A stretch of DNA of 64,000 nucleotides, from NCBI GenBank assembly GCA_930633525.1, contig CAKNFP010000001.1, positions 2,086,001 to 2,150,000 on the forward strand. The letters are read 5' to 3'. Position numbers and translations under genes: made by a program. Under the pieces are notes generated by a model that had not been told where the DNA came from, did no database searches, and was given only the letters and a program-made list of their open reading frames with translations. Source of the stretch: Hyphomicrobiales bacterium. Lineage in GTDB: Bacteria > Pseudomonadota > Alphaproteobacteria > Rhizobiales > Beijerinckiaceae. Positions 49,609 to 59,939 of the stretch are shown piece after piece. Each line of letters starts with the position of its first letter. Within the stretch, counting starts at the first letter, position 1.

Positions 49609-51099
49609 CTACTCGATGGTCGTTGGCGGCGCCTCGCCGATGGTGCTCCGCAAGGGGCGTTCCTCCATGCGGATCAGGGCGCAGAGAGCCACCCCGAAAC
49701 AGATCGCGGCGGCGATGAAAACCCAGCGGAATGTCGGCGCGAAATCCACCGTGCTGGCGGAGAAGGCGGCGGAGAGGTTTTCATGGCTCAAGCCTTCGCC
49801 GCTATGTGACAGCAGGCCGAGTACAATGGCGCCGAAGATGGCGACGGCAACGGCCCCTCCCAACTGCCGCGCGAAATTCATCAGCGCCATGGTCATCCCG
49901 AGCTGATGCAAGGGCACAGCATTCTGAATCGATATGGTCGTCACCGGCAGCGATGTGCCCAGCGACATGCTGACAATGATGAAAATCGCTTCAAGGGCCA
50001 GAAGGGGCAGGGGCTGCGGATGGATCGCCAGAATGATCAGGCCGAGCGTCGAGACCGACAAGCCGACCATCGGAAGTCGCTTGTAGTGCCGGACCTTTGG
50101 CATGAGCACGCCGGAAATGAAGGCTCCGCATACCGTTCCCGCCATCAATGGTATCAGCGCTACACCGCTGACCCCCGGGCTGAAATGATAGACCGTCTGC
50201 AGGTAGATCGGCAGATAGATCGACAGCCCGATGAAAGCCCCCATGGAGAAGGCGGTCGAAATATTGCCGGTGCGGACCACCTGGTTCTTGAGCAGCGATA
50301 GGGGCAGGAAAGGCTCGGGCGCGGCATACAGGCGGGCGACGAAGCCGACCCAGGCGAGGATGGAAACCACCGCGAGCCCGATGATCTCGATGGAGAGCCA
50401 GGGATAGGCGATGCCGCCCCAGTTCAGCAGCAGCATCAAGGAAACGGTTGCGGCGAGCAGGATGACCCCGCCCAGCACATCGATGCGATGCTTGCGCTCA
50501 TGCCGGGGCAGCTTGCGCAGCAGGCTATAGGTCATCAGGAAGGCGAGGAACCCGAGCGGCAAGTTGATCCAGAAAATCAGGGACCAGTGCAGCTTGTCGG
50601 CGAAGAAGCCGCCGAGCAGCGGCCCCAGCACGCTCGCAGACAGGAATACCGATGCGATGAAGGACTGATAGCGGGCGCGTTCCTTCGGCGAGGTGATGTC
50701 ACCGATGATCGTCTGCGCGAGCGCGATGAGCCCACCGCCGCCGAGACCCTGAATGAACCGGCCGATGATCAGCGCAAGCATTGTCGGGGCGACCGCGCAG
50801 AGCACGGACCCAGCGATGAAAATGCAGATGCCGACGAGCAAGGTAATGCGTCGGCCATAAACATCGCTGAATTTGCCATAAAGCGGTGTCACCGCCGTTG
50901 CGGCCAGCAGATAGGCTGTCACCACCCATGGCAGATGGACGACATCGCCAAGGGTGCGGCCGATGGTCGGCAAGGCTGTCGCGACGATTGTCTGATCGAG
51001 CGCGGCCAGGAACATCGCCAGCATCACGCCGAGAATGATCGACACCACCTCAGCATGTGTGAGTATGCCCTTCTGGGGCGGGGGCGGAGCGATATTCAT
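49609..51099 (-). CDS. MFS multidrug efflux transporter, DHA2 family
   Basis: A 496-residue inner-membrane proton antiporter with about 14 transmembrane segments. The family signatures are clear: LDQTIVATALPTIGRTLG in helix 1 and motif A GKFSDVYGRR after helix 2. Motif C-like ASVLGPLLGGFFADKLHW lies in helix 5. The substrates are unknown; EmrB/MDR-type pumps of this family export drugs and dyes. The ATG at 51099 (MNIAPPPPQKG) lies after AGGGA. No membrane-fusion partner lies beside it. Confidence 0.9.
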   Translation of the reverse strand: MNIAPPPPQKGILTHAEVVSIILGVMLAMFLAALDQTIVATALPTIGRTLGDVVHLPWVVTAYLLAATAVTPLYGKFSDVYGRRITLLVGICIFIAGSVLCAVAPTMLALIIGRFIQGLGGGGLIALAQTIIGDITSPKERARYQSFIASVFLSASVLGPLLGGFFADKLHWSLIFWINLPLGFLAFLMTYSLLRKLPRHERKHRIDVLGGVILLAATVSLMLLLNWGGIAYPWLSIEIIGLAVVSILAWVGFVARLYAAPEPFLPLSLLKNQVVRTGNISTAFSMGAFIGLSIYLPIYLQTVYHFSPGVSGVALIPLMAGTVCGAFISGVLMPKVRHYKRLPMVGLSVSTLGLIILAIHPQPLPLLALEAIFIIVSMSLGTSLPVTTISIQNAVPLHQLGMTMALMNFARQLGGAVAVAIFGAIVLGLLSHSGEGLSHENLSAAFSASTVDFAPTFRWVFIAAAICFGVALCALIRMEERPLRSTIGEAPPTTIE

Positions 51100-51294
51100 G
51101 ATAATCCCTGGCTTCTTCCCTCTGCCGTCAGGGCCGGCAATCAACGTCCTGGAAACGAGACGGGAGCGAGCCACAAGACCCGTTGTCTATAACAGATTGA
51201 AACCGGGATGCGATCCGCGATGAGTGGGAGGCTGCCATGTAACGGGCAACCTCCCCAGCGAACTTTGCCGGCTTTCACAGGACGTGAAAAACGA

Positions 51295-52719
51295 TCACCA
51301 TTTCAAGCGCAAGCCTGCCATCACAGCATGACTTGTGTCCGCCCCGCGGAGTTCCGTGACGTAACTTGCAACGATGGTGGCGTCCTTCCACAGGCTGCCC
51401 TCGATCTCGGCGCCGAGGATAGCGGCATCGGGGGAGCGTTTGCGCGAGCGTGAAGTCTGGCCAAAAGCCATCTGGTTCAAGACCGCCGGAACCGTGACGC
51501 CAGTCCTTGATCGGTCGTCGATCAGATCTCTCGCCCAGTATGCCGTCAGTTTGACGCTCAGACCGTCGGTTCCCTTGAGAGCCAAGGGCATTTCCATGCG
51601 TCCACCGACCAAACCACGAAGGTTGTTGATCGTCGTGGTACCGGCGAGATCCGGGCGAGCCTCGGCGACAGCGCCTCGCGCTCCGGACAATGAGATCCGG
51701 TCGAACTCGAGGCCGATTTCTGGAACAACACGTATTCCGGAAACTTGCATCGTGTACCCGGCGAAGGCGCTTGCTGATAACCCGTAGCCATTCGCGTTGA
51801 ATCGTTGCGTGCCGCGCAATGGATCACCCGCGAAGTGCCGCCGGCTCAAACCGTAGGAGTTGAACGACGCGCCGATATCACCACGCAACACGAATGATCC
51901 GAGATCAGCCCGACCATAGAGCGCCGCGTGGAAGGCGCTGTGATCCGTATCCCCGTCCACACTCCGGCCGCTCGTTGTAAGTTGTCCGAGCATGCCGCCG
52001 ACAAGAAGATTGCCGTAGGATCGGTCGACACCGACGAAAACACCCTTGCTGTCGTAGCGTAGTTTACCGCCGCCGCTTTGCGCGATGCGACCCAAGCCCA
52101 CGATCGGCGACATCCAGAGTTTTCCGTCAGCTGCGCCGAGCCCGCCATCACCCGTGGACGCCCGGGCGCTATGTCCGAGCAATTGATGCTGCGTGATGAG
52201 TGCGCGACTGAAGCGTTGCGCCGCCAGCGCCATCTGCGCCACGTCAACCTGCGAGGGACCCGAGAGGCTATTGTCGCCCTTGGTCATGCCATTGGCATTA
52301 ACTGAAGGCTTTTCAGAACTGTTCTCAGGCTTCTGCTCCTTGCCTTTATCATCTCCGTCGTCTGGATCTGTCGGTTTCTGCGTGCCGGTCCCCGTATTCC
52401 CCTTGCCGCCATTCCCCTCTTCCAAGGGTGTCTTCGGGTTTTCGCCAGACGATTTGGGTGGACATGACGCCGGAAGCGGAAGGTTCTTGTGCGAGCCGTC
52501 ACTCACAATTCCCGGCTTAAGTTTGCCGTCGCAATCGATGATAGAGCCTGACGGGAGGTCCGGTGGGATCGGATTCTCCGTTTTTTGCGGCAACGTCTCA
52601 GTTACAGATTCGGTTGTGTGAGGAGATGGCTGGAGCAGGCTGGTGACACCTGCTCCCAAAGGCGTTTGAGCCCAGGCAGTAAGAAGCGCCCCTCCGACCG
52701 CCGATAGAAAATCCGCCAT
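51295..52719 (-). CDS. Autotransporter beta-barrel protein with minimal passenger
   Basis: A 474-residue protein whose C-terminal 270 residues form an autotransporter beta domain (DGKLWMSPIVGLGRI..., FVGVDRSYGNLLVGG, HSAFHAALYGRADL, SGIRVVPEIGLEFDRIS, then final strand AVMAGLRLKW ending in Trp). The N-terminal 200 residues are not a normal passenger: a weakly hydrophobic start, then Pro/Glu/Lys/Asp/Gly-rich low-complexity with two Cys (near 64 and 86), and a helix (AQMALAAQRFSRALITQHQ) that fits the barrel plug. No good signal peptide is visible, so export needs checking. Upstream DNA is AT-rich. Confidence 0.8.
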   Translation of the reverse strand: MADFLSAVGGALLTAWAQTPLGAGVTSLLQPSPHTTESVTETLPQKTENPIPPDLPSGSIIDCDGKLKPGIVSDGSHKNLPLPASCPPKSSGENPKTPLEEGNGGKGNTGTGTQKPTDPDDGDDKGKEQKPENSSEKPSVNANGMTKGDNSLSGPSQVDVAQMALAAQRFSRALITQHQLLGHSARASTGDGGLGAADGKLWMSPIVGLGRIAQSGGGKLRYDSKGVFVGVDRSYGNLLVGGMLGQLTTSGRSVDGDTDHSAFHAALYGRADLGSFVLRGDIGASFNSYGLSRRHFAGDPLRGTQRFNANGYGLSASAFAGYTMQVSGIRVVPEIGLEFDRISLSGARGAVAEARPDLAGTTTINNLRGLVGGRMEMPLALKGTDGLSVKLTAYWARDLIDDRSRTGVTVPAVLNQMAFGQTSRSRKRSPDAAILGAEIEGSLWKDATIVASYVTELRGADTSHAVMAGLRLKW

Positions 52720-52921
52720 GAAAAACTCTTAAAAAAGGAAAAAACAACACCCCTTCGAATTGCATAAATATTTGCTGCAAATAACGTTATCTACGCCGGA
52801 CTTAATGCAAGGCGCGCGGATGCAGATATTTTAAAAATAAATCAGATTTTTATAGAAGGAATTACACCCGCATTTGACTGGAATATCCATTCCGATCCGA
52901 CGCAGTATTACAGATATGACA
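52720..52921. other. AT-rich gap between the autotransporter and aminotransferase genes
   Basis: About 200 bases, clearly more AT-rich than the surroundings, expected to hold the autotransporter promoter. It contrasts with the flanking core genes. Confidence 0.5.
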
Positions 52922-54121
52922 TCAAATATGTGGCAACCAATTGCGTAGCCGCTCGACGGTTCCCCGACAGTCCGCTTCAGAGCCCGCGAAGGACAGTCGG
53001 AGATAGCGATTGCCCCCATCCTGATCGAAATCCAGCCCCGGCGTTGCCGCCACGCCCGTATCCACGAGGAGGCGTCGGCAGAAGTCCATGGAATCGTTCG
53101 TGAAACGTGAGATGTCGGCATAGACGTAGAAGGCCCCGTCCGCCGGGGCGAGCCGATCGAGACCGATCCGCGGCAGTTCGTTGAGGAGAAGCGCACGGTT
53201 GGCGGCATAGCCGGCCTTGATTGCCTCCAGTTCCTCTTCCGCGCCGAAGGCAGCTTCAGCGGCGAGCTGGCTGAGGTAAGGGGCGGAAATGAAAAGATTC
53301 TGCGCGAGCCGCTCAATGGGGCGAACGATCCGTTCCGGCATCACCAGCCAGCCTACGCGCCAGCCCGTCATACAGAAATATTTGGAGAAGGAATTAACGA
53401 TGATGGCGTCATCATCGAAGGCGAGCGCTGTTTCAGCAGGGGTCTCGTAGGTGAGGCCATGATAGATTTCGTCAGAGATGAACCAGAGCCCGAGCTCTCG
53501 GCAGATCCGTCCCACGGCCTCGAGAGCACTCCGGCCCATAAGCGTGCCGGTCGGATTACCCGGGCTCATGGTCAGAACACCTGACAGCGGCGCCTCCGCG
53601 TGGATCCTGCGCAGTGCCTCCGCTTGCATGACCCAGTCCGACGTGGCGTTGGCCGGGACCGGCACCGGTTCGAGGCCGAGTGCAAGCAGGATATTGCGAT
53701 AGGCGGGATAGCCGGGCGAGGCGATCGCGACGCGCGCACCTGGTTCGAAGAGCGCCAGAAAGGCCAGCACGAAGCCGCCGGACGATCCCGTTGTCACGGC
53801 GATGCGCTCGGGCGCAAGGCTGATGCCATAGGAACGGCGATAATGGGCGGCGATCGCCGCACGCAGGGTCGGCAGGCCCAGCGCCTCGGTATAGCCGATA
53901 CGGCCGAGCGCGAGCGCCGCTTGGGCCGCCTCTCGCGCCAGCCTGGGCGCTGATGCCGTCGGCTCGCCGATCTCCATATGGATCACACTGTCTCCCGCAC
54001 GCTCCTTGATCTTCGCGGCGGAGAGCACATCCATGGCGAGAAACGGCGCTACATCGGCCATCCGCGCGGCAAGACGAGGACCGACCGGATCAGAAGAGGC
54101 GGCTGACATTGGCTTGGTCAT
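52922..54121 (-). CDS. Pyridoxal-phosphate aminotransferase, class I/II
   Basis: A 399-residue fold-type I aminotransferase. The PLP Lys lies in NSFSKYFCMTGWRVGW near 241, with SPGNPTG near 177 and the Arg in RLSFAGS near 380 for the carboxylate. The substrate is not clear from sequence; AspC-, DapL- and alanine/aromatic-type enzymes look alike. ATG 54121 (MTKPMSAAS) is one of three near starts (54148, 54121, 54109), none with a strong ribosome site. It is divergent from the M48 protease gene. Confidence 0.85.
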   Translation of the reverse strand: MTKPMSAASSDPVGPRLAARMADVAPFLAMDVLSAAKIKERAGDSVIHMEIGEPTASAPRLAREAAQAALALGRIGYTEALGLPTLRAAIAAHYRRSYGISLAPERIAVTTGSSGGFVLAFLALFEPGARVAIASPGYPAYRNILLALGLEPVPVPANATSDWVMQAEALRRIHAEAPLSGVLTMSPGNPTGTLMGRSALEAVGRICRELGLWFISDEIYHGLTYETPAETALAFDDDAIIVNSFSKYFCMTGWRVGWLVMPERIVRPIERLAQNLFISAPYLSQLAAEAAFGAEEELEAIKAGYAANRALLLNELPRIGLDRLAPADGAFYVYADISRFTNDSMDFCRRLLVDTGVAATPGLDFDQDGGNRYLRLSFAGSEADCRGTVERLRNWLPHI

Positions 54122-54273
54122 GTCAAAAGGGACCCTTACAATAGGCATGCATCAATCGCGATGACGGCATTCTGATTTGACTGAATTTCTTCAATTTGTC
54201 CCGATAGCATGACGTCGCGTGATCCTGACGTGCAATCCTGGTTCCGATCAAAGAAAGAGTGCGTTCCACCAGC

Positions 54274-55713
54274 ATGCGTTTCTCTCGACCTCTCCGTTCT
54301 TCTCGGTCTTTCCTCGTCCCGCTCACCGCGGCTGCCACCCTCGCGCGGGCAGTGGTGGCAGGCGTCAGCTGTGCCGCGATGGTTCTGGCGCCTGTCGCGG
54401 CCCAGGCCCAGAGCGGTGAGCGAAGCCAGATGATCGTGCGCGACGCGGAGATCGAGAAGCTCTTGATGGACTATGCCACGCCGGTCCTGAAAGCGGCGGG
54501 CATTCGAGTCAGTTCGGTCAAGGTCATTCTAATCCAGAACCCCACCTTCAACGCCTTCGTCGCCAACGGGCAGAAGATCTTCGTCAATACCGGCGCACTG
54601 ATCGATTCCCGCTCGCCGAACGAGATCATCGGCGTGCTGGCCCATGAGAGCGGCCATATCGCCGGCGGTCATCTGGCGCGACTGCACCAGCAGATCGCCA
54701 ACGCCAAGATCCTGTCCGTGGTCGGCATGCTGGCAGGCGCCGGCGCTATGGTCGGCTCCGCCGGCGGACGCGTCGGCCAGGGCGGCGTGGGTGCCGGCGG
54801 CGTGCTGGCGGGATCGCAGGAGATCGTCCGGCGCAACCTCCTCTCTTACCAGCGATCCGAGGAGCAGGCCGCGGATCAGGCCGCCGTTCGCTATCTCACG
54901 GCCACCGGGCAGTCGGCCAAGGGCCTGCTCGATACGATGAAGCGAATGGGGGACAACGCCCTGTTCCGCACATCCGGCCTCGACCCTTATGTGCTCAGCC
55001 ATCCCCTGCCCCAGGAGCGGATGTCGGCCCTTGAGCAATTGGCCACCAAGAGCCCGGCCTACAACACGAAGGATTCGGCGTCGCTCGTCGCGAGACATGA
55101 GCTGATGCGCGCCAAGCTGTCGGGCTTCACCGAGCGGCCGGAGACGGTGATGCGCCGCTATCCCCCCAGCGACCGGTCAGTCGCGGCCCGCTACGCCCGC
55201 GCGATCCTCGCCTATCGGACAGCCCGTTCCAGCCAGGCCGTGACCCTGATGGATGAACTCCTGCGGGAACAGCCAAAGAATCCCTATTTCTGGGAGATGA
55301 AGGGCCAGTCCCTGCTGGAGAGCGGCCGGGCGCGGGAAGCCATTGCGCCCTTGCGGCAGGCCGTCGCCCTCGCCCCGTCCTCGTCGCTGATTCGTGCCAT
55401 GCTCGGTCGTGCGATGGTCGCCTCCGGCGATCCGGGCATCGTCGATCAAGCCATCCGTGAGCTGTCGAACGCAACCCAGCGCGAACCCGAACTGGGAGAT
55501 GCGTTCCGTGATCTGTCAACGGCCTATGCCCGCAAGGGCGACATCGGCATGGCTGAGCTTGCGGCGAGCCAATATTACTTCGCCAGAGGCGAATGGGACC
55601 AGGCCGCCACGCAGGCGACCCGCGCAAAGGCAAAGCTCAAGCCGAATTCGCCTGCGTGGCTGCGCGCAGACGACATTTTAGCCTATCAACCGGAGCGACC
55701 GCCGGGTAAGTGA
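54274..55713 (+). CDS. Periplasmic M48 metalloprotease with TPR region (BepA-like)
   Basis: A 479-residue exported protease/chaperone. The signal peptide (about residues 1-45, ends VAAQAQ) is followed by the M48 domain with the zinc motif HESGH (LAHESGHIAGGHLAR near 125) and a conserved Glu in SEEQAADQ near 200. The C-terminal half (about 290-470) is TPR-like. E. coli BepA controls outer-membrane protein assembly, a likely but inferred role here. The start at ATG 54274 precedes the signal peptide. A DsbA-like gene follows 52 bases later. Confidence 0.92.
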   Translation: MRFSRPLRSSRSFLVPLTAAATLARAVVAGVSCAAMVLAPVAAQAQSGERSQMIVRDAEIEKLLMDYATPVLKAAGIRVSSVKVILIQNPTFNAFVANGQKIFVNTGALIDSRSPNEIIGVLAHESGHIAGGHLARLHQQIANAKILSVVGMLAGAGAMVGSAGGRVGQGGVGAGGVLAGSQEIVRRNLLSYQRSEEQAADQAAVRYLTATGQSAKGLLDTMKRMGDNALFRTSGLDPYVLSHPLPQERMSALEQLATKSPAYNTKDSASLVARHELMRAKLSGFTERPETVMRRYPPSDRSVAARYARAILAYRTARSSQAVTLMDELLREQPKNPYFWEMKGQSLLESGRAREAIAPLRQAVALAPSSSLIRAMLGRAMVASGDPGIVDQAIRELSNATQREPELGDAFRDLSTAYARKGDIGMAELAASQYYFARGEWDQAATQATRAKAKLKPNSPAWLRADDILAYQPERPPGK

Positions 55714-55765
55714 CACAATCCGGGCGCACAGGGTGTGAACACTTTTGACAGATTGGATATCGTGC

Positions 55766-56551
55766 ATGCGCTTTTCATTCCTTTCGCGCGCCGCGACCGT
55801 CGCCGCCATGGCGCTTGTCGTGGCGGCTCCGCTTTTCCAGGCGCCGGCCGCAGCCGCGGAGCTGTCGGCCACCGAGAAGACCGCCATCGAGCAGGTTGTT
55901 CGTGACTATCTCCTGCGCAATCCGGAGGTGCTTCAGGAGGCTATGGTCGAACTGGAGAAGCGCCAGCAGGAAAGCCAGCGCAAGGCGCAGGAAGATGCTG
56001 TGGCCGGGGAGATAGCCGCGCTTTATGACGCCGAAGGCAACATCGTCGTCGGCAATCCGAAGGGCGACGTCACCTTGGTCGAGTTCTTCGATTACAACTG
56101 CGGCTACTGCAAACGCGCGCTCGACGACGTCACCGCGCTCGTGAAGCAGGATCCGAAGCTGCGCGTGATCCTCAAGGATTTCCCGATCCTTCGCCCTGAA
56201 TCGCTCGATGCGGCGCTCTACGCGCGGGCTGCCCAACATCAGCTCCCCGGCGAGAAGTTCTTCGACTATCATGCCCGGCTGATGAGTTCGAAGGGCCTGG
56301 TCGGCAAGGAGCGGGCCGTCGCGGTGGCGAAGGAAATGGGGCTCGACATGGCTCGCCTCGAGAAGGACGCGACCTCAGACACGCTCAAGGCGGAAATAAG
56401 AGAGACGCTGGCCCTCGGGGATAGGCTCTCGCTGACCGGGACCCCGGCTTTCGTCCTCGGCAAGGATGTGGTCTTCGGGGCCGTTGGCCACGATCCGCTG
56501 AAGCAGGCTATCGCCTCAGTCCGTCAATGCGGACGTACCACCTGCTCCTGA
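55766..56551 (+). CDS. DsbA/DsbG-like thioredoxin-fold protein, periplasmic
   Basis: A 261-residue exported oxidoreductase. The signal peptide (about 1-32, ends PAAAAE) is followed by a helical stretch (about 36-95; Glu/Gln-rich, probably dimerising) and a thioredoxin-fold DsbA domain with active site FFDYNCGYCKRA (near 110) and the cis-Pro TGTPAFVLG near 225. The domain order resembles Com1/DsbA-like disulfide proteins of alphaproteobacteria. The short gap to the M48 gene suggests one transcript, pointing to outer-membrane protein folding. Confidence 0.9.
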   Translation: MRFSFLSRAATVAAMALVVAAPLFQAPAAAAELSATEKTAIEQVVRDYLLRNPEVLQEAMVELEKRQQESQRKAQEDAVAGEIAALYDAEGNIVVGNPKGDVTLVEFFDYNCGYCKRALDDVTALVKQDPKLRVILKDFPILRPESLDAALYARAAQHQLPGEKFFDYHARLMSSKGLVGKERAVAVAKEMGLDMARLEKDATSDTLKAEIRETLALGDRLSLTGTPAFVLGKDVVFGAVGHDPLKQAIASVRQCGRTTCS

Positions 56552-56813
56552 CCCAAACAGCCAGCCATACGACAGCGCTCGAGCGGCGAGCCCGTTTCCC
56601 CGGGCGATCGCCGACAAGGCGTGCGCTCTTCCCCTCGAACGCGGTTCGCGCTAATACGCGCCCTTGCGATGGGATGGATAGAGGCCGTCGTGGTCGGGAA
56701 TCTGTTGGCAGCGTGATTGCAGCCACCAAGTTCTCTTGCCATCGAGGTCCTCTTGCCTCTGAACTCAATCAGCCAGGACACCGTTTTCGTTTTGGCGCAA
56801 CCTCCGAGCGGAC

Positions 56814-57308
56814 ATGGTCGCAATCCACGTCATCAACGGCCCTAATCTCAACCTGCTGGGACGGCGCGAGCCTGAGACCTACGGCAGCTTGACCCTGGCC
56901 GACATCGAGCAGCGCCTGCGCGATCGCTCGGCGGCGCGCGGTGGCATTGCGCTGACCTTTCGCCAGAGCAACAGCGAAGGCGACCTCGTCACCTTCATCC
57001 AGGAAGCTGGACTGGCGGGTGCGGGCATCATCCTGAATGCCGCAGCCTATACCCATACCTCCATCGCCTTGCGCGACGCGATCAAAAGCGTCGATGCCCT
57101 CGCTATCGAAGTGCATCTCTCGAATGTGCATGCGCGTGAGGAATTTCGCCACCACTCCACCATCGCTGCAGTCGCGATCGGGGTCATCTGCGGCTTCGGC
57201 GCAGCGAGCTACGATCTGGCCTTTGACGCGCTCGTGCCAATCCTCGAGAAGCGCGATAGCACCAAGGCCCACAAGACTGCCGCCAAGGCTACCGGAACCT
57301 CTCAATGA
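56814..57308 (+). CDS. aroQ: 3-dehydroquinate dehydratase, type II
   Basis: A 164-residue shikimate-pathway enzyme converting 3-dehydroquinate to 3-dehydroshikimate. Type II signatures: [18 protein letters not shown] near 6-23, the catalytic Tyr in that segment, [14 protein letters not shown] near 78, and [17 protein letters not shown] near 99-115 with the catalytic His. It overlaps accB by four bases (ATGA), so the two genes are coupled. Confidence 0.96.
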   Translation: MVAIHVINGPNLNLLGRREPETYGSLTLADIEQRLRDRSAARGGIALTFRQSNSEGDLVTFIQEAGLAGAGIILNAAAYTHTSIALRDAIKSVDALAIEVHLSNVHAREEFRHHSTIAAVAIGVICGFGAASYDLAFDALVPILEKRDSTKAHKTAAKATGTSQ

Positions 57309-57775
57309 CGAAACTGCCAACGGCCAAGCAAAGCCCGATCGATCCTGAACTCGTACACGAACTGGCGCGCCTGATTTCCGAGACGGATCTCACCGAGATC
57401 GAAGTCGAGAAGGGGGATCTGCGCATTCGTGTGGCGCGCAACGTGACGACGGCGGTGCATGTGCCTGTTGCAGCGCCCGTTGCTCCGGCCGCACCCGTCC
57501 CCGCCGCCATCTCTGCCCCGGCCAAGCCGGATGCGCACCACCCCGGCAGCGTCACCTCGCCGATGGTCGGCACCGCCTATCTCCGCCCGTCGCCGGACTC
57601 CAAGCCTTTTATCGATATCGGCACACGCGTCGAGAAGGGCGACAAGCTCCTGCTCGTGGAGGCCATGAAGACCTTCAACGACATCGTCGCGCCGCGGGCG
57701 GGCGTCGTCACCGCCATTCTGGTGGAGGATGGGCAGCCGGTGGAATACGGCGAGCCTCTTCTCGTGATCGAATGA
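57305..57775 (+). CDS. accB: Biotin carboxyl carrier protein of acetyl-CoA carboxylase
   Basis: A 156-residue carrier of the biotin group in fatty-acid synthesis. An N-terminal helical part is followed by an Ala/Pro linker (about 55-82) and the biotinyl domain (about 80-156) with the biotin Lys in VEAMKTFND near 121. It overlaps aroQ upstream and accC downstream by four bases each. Confidence 0.96.
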   Translation: MTKLPTAKQSPIDPELVHELARLISETDLTEIEVEKGDLRIRVARNVTTAVHVPVAAPVAPAAPVPAAISAPAKPDAHHPGSVTSPMVGTAYLRPSPDSKPFIDIGTRVEKGDKLLLVEAMKTFNDIVAPRAGVVTAILVEDGQPVEYGEPLLVIE

Positions 57776-59151
57776 CGATGCCGATGTTTGACAAGATCCT
57801 CATCGCCAATCGCGGGGAAATCGCGCTTCGCATTTTGAGGGCGTGCAAGGAACTCGGCATCGCGACGGTTGCCGTGCATTCCACGGCGGATGCCGATGCC
57901 ATGCACGTGCGGCTTGCCGACGAGAGCGTCTGCATTGGCCCGCCGGCCGCGCGTGAGAGCTACCTGAATATTCCCTCCCTGATCGCGGCCTGCGAGATCA
58001 CGGGCGCCGATGCGATCCACCCCGGCTATGGCTTTCTCTCGGAGAATGCCCATTTCGCCGAGGTGCTCAGCGATCACGGCATCACATTCATCGGCCCGAA
58101 GGCCGAGCACATCCGCCTGATGGGCGACAAGATCGAAGCCAAGCGCACGGCGCGCAGCCTCGGCATCCCTTGCGTTCCGGGTTCGGACGGTGGCATCACC
58201 GACGCCGAGGAAGCGACGCGGGTGGCGGCCGATATCGGCTATCCCGTCCTCATCAAGGCGGCGGCTGGTGGCGGCGGACGCGGCATGAAAGTGGCGCGCT
58301 CGGCCGACGAGTTGCATCATGCGCTGGCAACGGCCCGCGCAGAAGCGCGCGCCGCCTTCGGCGACGATGCGGTCTATATCGAGAAATATCTTGAGAAGCC
58401 CCGCCACATCGAGATCCAGGTGCTCGGCGACGGCAAGGGCAATGCCATCCATCTCGGCGAGCGCGACTGCTCGTTGCAGCGCCGCCACCAGAAGGTGTGG
58501 GAGGAAGGGCCCTCGCCCGCCCTCAACCATTCCGAGCGCGAGCGGATCGGCGATACGGTCGCGAAGGCGATGCAGAAACTCGGCTATCTCGGCGCAGGTA
58601 CCGTCGAATTTCTGTATGAGAACGGCGAGTTCTATTTCATCGAAATGAACACGCGCATCCAGGTCGAGCATCCGGTCACGGAAATGATCACCGGGATCGA
58701 TCTGGTCAATGAGCAGATCCGCATTGCGGCCGGCAATGCGCTATCGATCACGCAGAAAGATGTCCAGATCGAGGGCCATGCCGTCGAATGCCGGATCAAC
58801 GCCGAGCATCCGGCCACATTCCGCCCATCGCCGGGCACGATCACCTATTTCCATCCCCCGGGTGGTCTCGGCGTGCGCGTCGATTCGGCCGTCTACCAGG
58901 GCTATCGGATCCCGCCGCACTATGATTCGCTTGTCGGCAAGCTGATCGTCCACGGCCGCACACGAACGGAATGCCTGATGCGGTTGCGGCGCGCCCTGGA
59001 TGAATTTGTGGTGGACGGCATCGAGACCACCCTGCCGCTCTTCCGGACCCTCGTGCGCAACCAGGATATCCAGAACGGAATCTACGATATCCACTGGCTG
59101 GAGCATTTCCTGGAAGATGGCGGCGTCGACGAGATCATGGCCACCATTTGA
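57772..59151 (+). CDS. accC: Biotin carboxylase subunit of acetyl-CoA carboxylase
   Basis: A 459-residue ATP-grasp enzyme that carboxylates biotin. The N-terminal [13 protein letters not shown], the glycine-rich ATP loop [12 protein letters not shown] near 162, the catalytic [14 protein letters not shown] near 292 and the C-terminal domain are complete. The first ATG (57772) overlaps the accB stop; an in-frame ATG at 57784 (MFDKILIAN) is an alternative matching E. coli length. Confidence 0.96.
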   Translation: MTMPMFDKILIANRGEIALRILRACKELGIATVAVHSTADADAMHVRLADESVCIGPPAARESYLNIPSLIAACEITGADAIHPGYGFLSENAHFAEVLSDHGITFIGPKAEHIRLMGDKIEAKRTARSLGIPCVPGSDGGITDAEEATRVAADIGYPVLIKAAAGGGGRGMKVARSADELHHALATARAEARAAFGDDAVYIEKYLEKPRHIEIQVLGDGKGNAIHLGERDCSLQRRHQKVWEEGPSPALNHSERERIGDTVAKAMQKLGYLGAGTVEFLYENGEFYFIEMNTRIQVEHPVTEMITGIDLVNEQIRIAAGNALSITQKDVQIEGHAVECRINAEHPATFRPSPGTITYFHPPGGLGVRVDSAVYQGYRIPPHYDSLVGKLIVHGRTRTECLMRLRRALDEFVVDGIETTLPLFRTLVRNQDIQNGIYDIHWLEHFLEDGGVDEIMATI

Positions 59152-59167
59152 CGAGAAATGCGATATC

Positions 59168-59195
59168 ATCAGATAAGCAGATCACCATATCTGAT
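59168..59195. other. Inverted repeat in the AT-rich accC-aat gap
   Basis: ATCAGATA (59168-59175) is perfectly inverted as TATCTGAT (59188-59195), with a 12-base loop. It is followed by an AT-rich stretch without a clean T run. It could be a weak terminator of accC or an operator for aat. Confidence 0.35.
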
Positions 59196-59264
59196 TGATT
59201 ATATTATTAATTTAAGGAGATGGAGCAATCATGCTCCCATACCCTCCCATCTCGTCATAGGGCG

Positions 59265-59936
59265 ATGATGAATCGGTCGTCGGTCGAAATCACGCCGGAG
59301 ATCCTGCTCAGGGCTTATGCGAGCGGGCTATTTCCAATGGCTGAGAACGCCGACGACCCGGGCCTGTTCTGGGTCGAGCCGAAGGAACGCGGGATCATTC
59401 CGCTCGACGGCTTCCACATCCCGCAACGCCTCGCACGGACGGTCGCTACGGACCGTTTTGAGATCACCGTCGACCAGGATTTCGATGCGGTGATCGCCGG
59501 CTGCGCGGCGCCGGATGATGGTCGCGAAGAAACCTGGATCAACAGCCGCATCCGCGAGCTTTACGGTGAGCTGTTCGACCTAGGCTATTGTCATACCGTC
59601 GAGGTTCGCGACGACGGCCGCCTGGTGGGTGGTCTCTACGGCGTCTCGCTCGGCGCTGCCTTTTTCGGCGAGAGCATGTTTCACCGCGAGCGCGACACCT
59701 CCAAGATCGCCCTGGTGCATCTCGTCGCGCGCCTCAGACGCGGCGGCTACACCCTGCTCGACACCCAGTTCGTCACAGATCACCTGGCCCGCTTCGGCGC
59801 GCTCGCAGTGCCCCGCAAGGCCTATATGGCGGAACTCGATGCGGCGCTTGAACTCCAGGGCGAATGGTGGAGCTGGCCCCCGGGACTTTGCGTCAGTGGG
59901 ACGGAAGCGTTGACGGAACTGGCCCGTTATCCCTGA
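59265..59936 (+). CDS. aat: Leucyl/phenylalanyl-tRNA-protein transferase
   Basis: A 223-residue enzyme that adds Leu or Phe to the N-terminus of proteins with Arg or Lys ends, marking them for ClpS-ClpAP. Conserved parts: [10 protein letters not shown] near 16-25, [17 protein letters not shown] near 33-50, [19 protein letters not shown] near 125-143, and [13 protein letters not shown] near 170-182. ATG 59265 is chosen by alignment; a frame from 59220 adds 15 residues with a good AAGGAG site, and 59268 is also possible. Confidence 0.93.
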   Translation: MMNRSSVEITPEILLRAYASGLFPMAENADDPGLFWVEPKERGIIPLDGFHIPQRLARTVATDRFEITVDQDFDAVIAGCAAPDDGREETWINSRIRELYGELFDLGYCHTVEVRDDGRLVGGLYGVSLGAAFFGESMFHRERDTSKIALVHLVARLRRGGYTLLDTQFVTDHLARFGALAVPRKAYMAELDAALELQGEWWSWPPGLCVSGTEALTELARYP

Positions 59937-59939
59937 GCG

